DNA from: an uncultured beta proteobacterium
Lineage (GTDB): Bacteria > Pseudomonadota > Gammaproteobacteria > Burkholderiales > Burkholderiaceae_C
Assembly (NCBI GenBank): GCA_903845345.1
Contig: CAIMXF010000559.1
Location: 1-40,549, forward strand
DNA length: 40,549 nt
Direction: 5' to 3'
The translations under genes and the position numbers were made by a program. Below the pieces are notes generated by a model. That model was given only the letters and a program-made list of their open reading frames with translations, made no database searches and was not told where the DNA came from. Every line of letters begins with the position of its first letter. Within the stretch, counting starts at the first letter, position 1. This document shows positions 35,446 to 40,549 of this stretch, one piece after another.

Positions 35446-37358
35446 ACTGGTTTCGACATCTCGTCCCGGGGCTACGCCGGCTCGCCTGGGCGCTCGGCGC
35501 GGTGCTGGCGCTCTCGCCCGGCACTGCTGGCGCCGCTGCGCTGGAGATCGATCACGTCGAACCGCCGAACTGGTGGGTCGGCATGAAGGACAGTCGCCTT
35601 GAAATCATGATGCACGGGCCCGGCATCGCGGCATGGCGCGCATCGCTCAGCCGCCAGGACGTGCGACTGGTGAAGACCGAGCGCTCGTCCAACCCGAACT
35701 ACTTGTGGCTCAGCCTGCGCATCGGCGCCCATGCACACGCAGGCCCGATGACGATCCGGCTGCAGCGTGGAGCGGACAGCAAGGATGTTCGCTATGAGCT
35801 TCGGACCCGCGCAGCCGGCTCCGCACAGCGGCAGGGCTTCGGGCCTGCGGACGTCGTGCTCAACCTGATGCCCGACCGGTTCGCGAACGGAAATCCCGAC
35901 AACGACGTGGTCGCTGGCTTTGCCGACACCGTCGATCGTCGCGTCGACGGGGCGCGTCATGGTGGCGACATCCAGGGCATCATCGACCACCTCGACTACG
36001 TCGCGTCGATGGGATACACCGCGATCTGGCCGACACCGATGACGCAGAGCAACCAGCCATCCTTCTCGTACCACGGGTACGCCGCCACCGACACCTACCG
36101 GATCGATCCCCGATTCGGCACCAACGAGGACTACGTGCGGCTCGTGTCTGCGGCCCGCCTGAAGGGGCTCAAGGTGTTGCAGGACATCGTGCCCAACCAT
36201 GTGGGCTCGAACCATTGGTGGATGAGAGATCTTCCGGCGCTCGACTGGTTCAGCAACCACGACCAATTCGTCCTCACCAACCACGCGCGAACGACCGTCA
36301 GCGACCCCTACGCTTCGCAGGTGGATCGCGAGCTATTCATCCACGGCTGGTTCGATCCGGCAATGCCCGACATGAACCAGGACAACCCTCACGTGGCGAT
36401 GTACGAGATCCAGAATGCGATCTGGTGGATCGAGACCGCGGGTCTGGCCGGTCTGCGCGTCGACACCTACTCCTATTCGGACAAGGCGTTCATGGCGACC
36501 TGGTGCCGTCGGATCCTGGACGAATACCCGCGCTTGAACATCGTGGGCGAGGAGTGGAGCACCAATCCCGCGGTGCAGTCGTACTGGGCACGCGGCCGAA
36601 CGCAGTCCGACGGCTATGCATCGACGCTTCCCGGGGTCATGGACTACGTCCTTCAAAGCCAGTTGGTGCGGGCTCTGACCGAGCCCGAGGGCAACGGCAC
36701 CGGCTTCGCGCGCCTCTACGATGCACTTGTCGAAGACCGTCTCTACGCCAACCCGGAACGCATGATGCTGTTCGACGGCAACCACGACAATCCGCGCATC
36801 TACAGTGCCCTCGGGAATGATCCCGCCCTCGTTCGGATGGCGGTGGCGTATGTCCTGACGATGAAGCGCACACCGCAGATCTACTACGGTACGGAAGTGT
36901 TGATGTCGAGCCCGGCGCGGCAGGACGCCTTCGATGCGTTCCGCGCCGATTTTCCTGGCGGATGGGCGGGCGACACGGTCAATGCCTTCACTGGCGCCGG
37001 TTTGACGACCGAACAGCTTCAGATGCAGGCGTGGATGCGCAAGTTGTTGAACTGGCGCAGGCACCAGCCGATCATCCATTCCGGCAGGCTCAAGCATTTC
37101 ATGCCCGAGGGCGGCGTCTACGTGCTGTTTCGGTACGACGCCAGCGGCACGGTCATGGTCGTGTTCAACAAGAGCAACGCGGCCGCATCGCTGGACATGG
37201 CACGCTTCCAGGAGGTACTGCCGATCGGAGCTTCCGTCACGGATGTGCTTGGCGGCAAGTCGTCGACGATCGGCCGCCGGCTCGTGGTGGAGCCGCGCTC
37301 CGTGTCGATCTTTCAGACCGAGGGGAGCGCAGGCGCGGGACGGCCACGATTGCAATGA
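35442..37358 (+). CDS. Exported GH13 cyclomaltodextrinase/neopullulanase-like enzyme
   Basis: The ATG at 35442 overlaps the preceding TGA. The 638-aa protein has a signal peptide (LAWALGAVLALSPGTAGAA). A cyclomaltodextrinase-type N-terminal beta-domain follows (IDHVEPPNWWVGMKDSRLEI), then the GH13 barrel and a C-terminal beta-domain. The barrel shows VVLNLMPDRFANGNPDND, DIVPNHVGSNHWWMRDLP, nucleophile Asp341 (GLRVDTYSYSD), acid Glu370 (VGEEWS) and Asp449 (DGNHDNPR). All catalytic residues are intact. It should hydrolyse alpha-1,4 (and possibly alpha-1,6) glucans in the periplasm, like SusA-type enzymes. It is the last gene of the operon, converging on miaA. No transporter gene accompanies it. 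Confidence 0.92.
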   Translation: MNWFRHLVPGLRRLAWALGAVLALSPGTAGAAALEIDHVEPPNWWVGMKDSRLEIMMHGPGIAAWRASLSRQDVRLVKTERSSNPNYLWLSLRIGAHAHAGPMTIRLQRGADSKDVRYELRTRAAGSAQRQGFGPADVVLNLMPDRFANGNPDNDVVAGFADTVDRRVDGARHGGDIQGIIDHLDYVASMGYTAIWPTPMTQSNQPSFSYHGYAATDTYRIDPRFGTNEDYVRLVSAARLKGLKVLQDIVPNHVGSNHWWMRDLPALDWFSNHDQFVLTNHARTTVSDPYASQVDRELFIHGWFDPAMPDMNQDNPHVAMYEIQNAIWWIETAGLAGLRVDTYSYSDKAFMATWCRRILDEYPRLNIVGEEWSTNPAVQSYWARGRTQSDGYASTLPGVMDYVLQSQLVRALTEPEGNGTGFARLYDALVEDRLYANPERMMLFDGNHDNPRIYSALGNDPALVRMAVAYVLTMKRTPQIYYGTEVLMSSPARQDAFDAFRADFPGGWAGDTVNAFTGAGLTTEQLQMQAWMRKLLNWRRHQPIIHSGRLKHFMPEGGVYVLFRYDASGTVMVVFNKSNAAASLDMARFQEVLPIGASVTDVLGGKSSTIGRRLVVEPRSVSIFQTEGSAGAGRPRLQ

Positions 37359-37538
37359 ATTGCCCACTCCCTCGCGCCAGAGGCCCGAGGATCGACGCTC
37401 GAACGTCTGCCAGGCCGCTGACAATTCGTCGAGGCGAACGGCAGTGGCGGGGCCAGGCCGGCCGGGGCCGATCCATCAGGCAGTGACCGAAGCTGGCGCC
37501 AACCGCGGCGCGGCGCCGTCGTGGCCGCTGCGGTGGCA

Positions 37539-38501
37539 TCAACCCGGCCTCGACCCCGGCGGCCCGATCAGCGTCTCGACGAGCACCGCCAGGCGCGTCT
37601 CGGCGTCGACCGCATCGGCCTCGACGACGTGCCGATGCGCCATGCTGCGCAGCCATGTGATCTGCCGCTTGGCCAGTTGGCGCGTCGCGGCGATGCCGCG
37701 TTCGCGGATGTCGGCGAGGGCTGGGGGATCGGCGGCGTCCAGCGCCTCCCACGCCTGCCGATAGCCGACGCAGCGCATCGAGGGCAGGGCCAGGTGCAAG
37801 GCCGGGTTCGCACGCAGCCGGCGTACCTCGTCGAGAAAGCCGGCTTGCAGCATCGCGTCGAAGCGCTGCGCGATGCGCTCGTGCAGCCATGGGCGTGACG
37901 CGGGCTCCAGCGCGATCAGCGCGCCGGCCAGCGGCGCCGCTTCGCGTCGCGCGCGCAGGTGCAGCGCCGACAGCGGCGTGCCGCTCGCGCGCCACACCTC
38001 CAAGGCACGCTGGATGCGCTGCGAGTCGTTGGGCTTCAGCCGCGCGGCGGTGATGGCGTCGACCTCGGCGAGTTGCGCGTGCAGCGCCGGCCAGCCCGCC
38101 TGCGCGGCCTCGGCGTCGATCGTGGCGCGGATCGCCGGGTCGGCGGCGGGCATCGCGTCGATGCCGTCGACCAGCGCCTTGAAATACATCATCGTGCCGC
38201 CCACCAGCAGCGGCCAGCGGCCGCGGGCGCGGATCTCGTCGACCAGCCGGCGCGCGTCGGCGACGAACTGCGCGGCGGAGTACGACTGCTCCGGGCCGAT
38301 GATGTCGAGCAGGTGATGCGGCGCGGCGGCCTGTTCGGCGGCGCCGGGCTTGGCGGTGCCGATGTCCATGCCGCGGTAGACCAGCGCCGAGTCGACGCTG
38401 ACGATCTCCACCGGCCAGCGCCGCGCGAGCGCGAGCGCCAGCGCGGTCTTGCCGGACGCGGTCGGGCCCGCCAGGCCCAGCCACTGCAGCGCCGCGGTCA
38501 C
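37539..38501 (-). CDS. miaA: tRNA dimethylallyltransferase MiaA
   Basis: The start is GTG at 38501, giving 320 aa, normal for the family. The P-loop GPTASGKT is at residues 12-19. The [16 protein letters not shown] motif follows, then [13 protein letters not shown] and the [17 protein letters not shown] region. Near the C-terminus is [14 protein letters not shown]. The enzyme adds a dimethylallyl group to A37 of tRNAs that read codons starting with U, improving decoding. It lies 13 bp after the pseudouridine synthase gene on the same strand, and mutL is further upstream, so the three are probably co-transcribed. mutL-miaA proximity is widespread in proteobacteria. Confidence 0.97.
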   Translation of the reverse strand: MTAALQWLGLAGPTASGKTALALALARRWPVEIVSVDSALVYRGMDIGTAKPGAAEQAAAPHHLLDIIGPEQSYSAAQFVADARRLVDEIRARGRWPLLVGGTMMYFKALVDGIDAMPAADPAIRATIDAEAAQAGWPALHAQLAEVDAITAARLKPNDSQRIQRALEVWRASGTPLSALHLRARREAAPLAGALIALEPASRPWLHERIAQRFDAMLQAGFLDEVRRLRANPALHLALPSMRCVGYRQAWEALDAADPPALADIRERGIAATRQLAKRQITWLRSMAHRHVVEADAVDAETRLAVLVETLIGPPGSRPG

Positions 38502-38514
38502 TTCGCGAGCTCGC

Positions 38515-40140
38515 TCAAAAGCGTTCGTCTTCGCGCAGGTAGCGCCACTGGCCGGGCGGCAGCTTGCCGAGCACGACGCTGCCGATACGCACGCGCTTCA
38601 GGCCGGTGACGACCAGGCCGACGGCCTCGCACATGCGGCGGATCTGGCGCTTGCGGCCCTCGCGCAGCACGAAGCGCAACTGGTCCTCGTTGGCCCAGCT
38701 GACCTTGGCGGGACGCAGTTCCTTGCCGTCCAGCCACAGGCCGTGGCGCAGGCGCTGCAGGTCGCCGTCGGGAAACTGGCCGCCGCTGGGGTACTCGACG
38801 CGTACCAGGTATTCCTTCTCGACGTCGGAGTCCTCGCCGATCAGGTGGCGTGCGATGCGGCCGTCCTGCGTCAGCACCAGCAGGCCGGTGGAATCGATGT
38901 CGAGCCGGCCGGCCGGCGCGAGCATGCGGCCGTGGCCGGCGTGCCAGCGCTCGCGCGACGGATCTTCCGGCCAGTGGTTGGCCTGCGTGACCAGCACCGA
39001 CGCGGGCTCGTAGCCGTCCTCGGCCTGGCCGCTGACGTAGCCGATCGGCTTGTGCAGCAGGATGGTCACGCGGTGCGCCTGCTGCGTCTTGGCGGCCTCG
39101 TCGATCTCGATGACCTGGTGCGGGAACACGCGCGCGCCCAGCACGGCCATCTCGCCATCGACCTTCACCCAGCCGGCGTCGATCCAGTCGTCGGCCTCGC
39201 GGCGCGACGCGATGCCGCGCTCGGCGAGCACCTTGGACAGGCGCTGGTCCTCGCGCCGCGGCGCGTTCGGGTCGAGCGGCGGCTGCCGCGGCGGATGCGG
39301 CGGTGCGACGGCCGCGTGCCCCGTATCGTCGCGGCGTCGCGGCGGCGGGCGGTCGTTCGGGCCGGTGGGGCGACGATCGTCGCGCGGCGGGCGCGGCCGG
39401 TCGCCACCGAAGTCGCGCGGGGCGGCCTGGCCACCGCGGCCGTCGTCACGCGGGCCGTCGTAGCGCGGCGGGCGCTCGTTCGGGCCTTGCGGATAGCTGG
39501 GGCCGCGGTCGCGGTAGGGCGGACGATCGCCGCCGTAGGGCGCGCCGCCGCGGTCGTTGCCGTGGCCTTGCGGGCCGCGGTCGGCGCGCGGATCGGTGTC
39601 GCGGCGGCGATCGTCGAAGCCATCGGCTGGCGGCGGGCGACGGTCCTCGCGCGGCGGGCCCGGCGGGAAGCCGGTGGCACGGCGGTCGTCCTTGCGGAAC
39701 GGCGCGCGCGGGGCGTCGGACGACGGCGGCCGGCCGTCGCGGAACTCGGGGCGCGGGCCGCGCTCCTGCCACGGGCCGGGACTGGTGCGCCGTTCGCCCG
39801 GCCGATCGGGACGCGGCGCATCGCCGTGCGCGCGGCGCGGGCCGTCGCGGCGGTCGCGTTCGGGCGCCGGTGCCGATGCCGGCGGCGGATCGGCGCGCCA
39901 GACGTTGCTGGGGGTGTCGCGGCGCGGCTTGGGCAGGTCGCGCAGGTCGGGCTTGTTGCCGCGCGTGGCGGCGTGCTCGGTGGGCTTGCGTTCGTGCGGG
40001 CGCTGCTCCATCACGCGCTGGCCGACCTTGCGCGGGTCGCGCCCTTCGGCATCGGAGGGCGTCGCCTCGCTGCGCGGCACGCGGCGGGGCGTCGAGGGCG
40101 GCTTGTCGGAAGGCGGCGGCGGGGAGGAGGAATCGGTCAT
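38515..40140 (-). CDS. RluB/RsuA-family pseudouridine synthase with long disordered N-terminus
   Basis: The 541-aa product has two very different halves. Residues 1 to about 294 are low complexity, rich in Pro, Arg, Asp and Gly ([24 protein letters not shown]), and look disordered and nucleic-acid-binding. Residues 295-541 are a complete enzyme. An S4 domain ([19 protein letters not shown]) comes first, then [11 protein letters not shown], the catalytic Asp414 in [11 protein letters not shown], and the end motif [18 protein letters not shown]. It should isomerise a specific uridine in rRNA to pseudouridine. The exact target (RluB, RsuA or RluF type) is not certain. It sits 46 bp after mutL and 13 bp before miaA. 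Confidence 0.9.
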   Translation of the reverse strand: MTDSSSPPPPSDKPPSTPRRVPRSEATPSDAEGRDPRKVGQRVMEQRPHERKPTEHAATRGNKPDLRDLPKPRRDTPSNVWRADPPPASAPAPERDRRDGPRRAHGDAPRPDRPGERRTSPGPWQERGPRPEFRDGRPPSSDAPRAPFRKDDRRATGFPPGPPREDRRPPPADGFDDRRRDTDPRADRGPQGHGNDRGGAPYGGDRPPYRDRGPSYPQGPNERPPRYDGPRDDGRGGQAAPRDFGGDRPRPPRDDRRPTGPNDRPPPRRRDDTGHAAVAPPHPPRQPPLDPNAPRREDQRLSKVLAERGIASRREADDWIDAGWVKVDGEMAVLGARVFPHQVIEIDEAAKTQQAHRVTILLHKPIGYVSGQAEDGYEPASVLVTQANHWPEDPSRERWHAGHGRMLAPAGRLDIDSTGLLVLTQDGRIARHLIGEDSDVEKEYLVRVEYPSGGQFPDGDLQRLRHGLWLDGKELRPAKVSWANEDQLRFVLREGRKRQIRRMCEAVGLVVTGLKRVRIGSVVLGKLPPGQWRYLREDERF

Positions 40141-40186
40141 GTCAGGGTCAGCCGCAAAGGGTACGTGGGAACAGGGTAGTCCGGAA

Positions 40187-40549
40187 TCAGCGTCCGCGCA
40201 GGAAAAGCGCGTCGAGTTCCTTCATCGTCACCTGGCGCCAGGTGGGGCGGCCATGGTTGCATTGGTCGGAGCGCTCGGTGGCCTCCATCTGTCTCAGCAG
40301 GCCGTTCATCTCCTCGAGCGTGAGACGGCGGTTGGCGCGCACGGCGCCGTGGCAGGCCATGGAGGCCAGGACGTCGTCGCGGGCGCGCTGCACCAGGCTG
40401 CTGGCGTCCACCTCGGCCAGGTCGGCCAGCACCGAGCGCACCAGGTCGACCGGATCGGCGTTGAGCAACGCGGCCGGCAGGCTGCGCACCGCCAGAGTCT
40501 GCGGCCCGAACGTGGAAACGTCCAGGCCCAGGTCATGCAGCGTCTGGGC
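40187..40549 (-). CDS. mutL: DNA mismatch repair protein MutL, C-terminal part
   Basis: An open frame of 121 codons enters from the right edge and ends at TGA 40187. It matches the MutL C-terminal dimerisation domain: [40 protein letters not shown], then [20 protein letters not shown]. The CNHGRP motif is typical of MutL C-termini. MutL couples MutS mismatch recognition to strand incision and repair. The rest of the gene lies outside the window. It is upstream of the pseudouridine synthase and miaA genes on the same strand. Confidence 0.96.
   Translation of the reverse strand, partial: AQTLHDLGLDVSTFGPQTLAVRSLPAALLNADPVDLVRSVLADLAEVDASSLVQRARDDVLASMACHGAVRANRRLTLEEMNGLLRQMEATERSDQCNHGRPTWRQVTMKELDALFLRGR

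Noticed and set aside
37359-37538. Terminator between the GH13 gene and miaA
   Set aside because: GC-rich inverted repeats are present, but none is followed by a T-run on either strand.

Overview
This is a GC-rich bacterial chromosomal window, probably from a betaproteobacterium of the Burkholderiales type. That guess rests on the strong G/C bias at third codon positions and on the mutL / pseudouridine synthase / miaA cluster at the right edge; no rRNA or other taxonomic marker is present. I see no tRNA, rRNA, CRISPR array, insertion sequence or phage gene. The very long antisense ORFs are side effects of base composition.

Left third (1-10.5 kb). A partial polytopic membrane protein lies at the edge. 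Next comes a minus-strand operon of an SPFH/band-7 membrane protein, a 64-residue ribbon-helix-helix regulator and an exported alpha/beta hydrolase, read from a near-consensus promoter whose -10 overlaps a 12-bp palindrome. A prolyl-oligopeptidase-like lipoprotein follows; it has lost its catalytic Ser and His. It converges on a proline/glutamine-rich YXWGQW-type lipoprotein across a perfect hairpin terminator. After that come small genes (a two-helix membrane protein, a PspC-domain protein, an 81-aa orphan) mixed with two stretches lacking an intact gene, one of which looks like a multiply frameshifted pseudogene.

Middle (10.6-23.3 kb). A CrtC/AttH-like lipocalin protein and a large FtsX-type ABC permease are joined by TAA/GTG coupling. 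Their likely ATPase lies about 2.7 kb further on, with a lone molybdopterin oxidoreductase on the opposite strand between them. A small two-helix GGDEF protein follows; it has a degenerate active site (GGAEL) but an intact RxxD inhibitory site, and its leader ends in a terminator-like hairpin right against the ribosome binding site. Then come an HD-domain phosphohydrolase overlapping a cysteine-desulfurase-like PLP enzyme, and a second, catalytically intact exported prolyl oligopeptidase.

Right third (23.6-40.5 kb). A ferritin-like / Fer4_19 / double CDGSH fusion is followed by an SDR-TetR operon. The SDR promoter carries one TGACC-N3-GGTCA palindrome exactly between -35 and -10 and a second just after the expected start site. 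An AraC regulator then faces a six-gene plus-strand operon, with three phased 10-bp direct repeats in the shared promoter region. The operon encodes a phytanoyl-CoA-dioxygenase-like enzyme, an exported esterase, a GH92 alpha-mannosidase, a Tat-exported CehA/McbA-type metallohydrolase, an unknown 124-aa exported protein and a GH13 cyclomaltodextrinase-like enzyme. The last five genes are linked by four consecutive 4-bp start/stop overlaps. The predicted products point to extracytoplasmic breakdown of an alpha-linked glycan or glycoconjugate. This operon, with its apparent operator, is the best candidate here for an undescribed system. The window ends in housekeeping genes: miaA, an RluB/RsuA-type pseudouridine synthase with a roughly 294-residue low-complexity N-terminal extension, and the 3' end of mutL.
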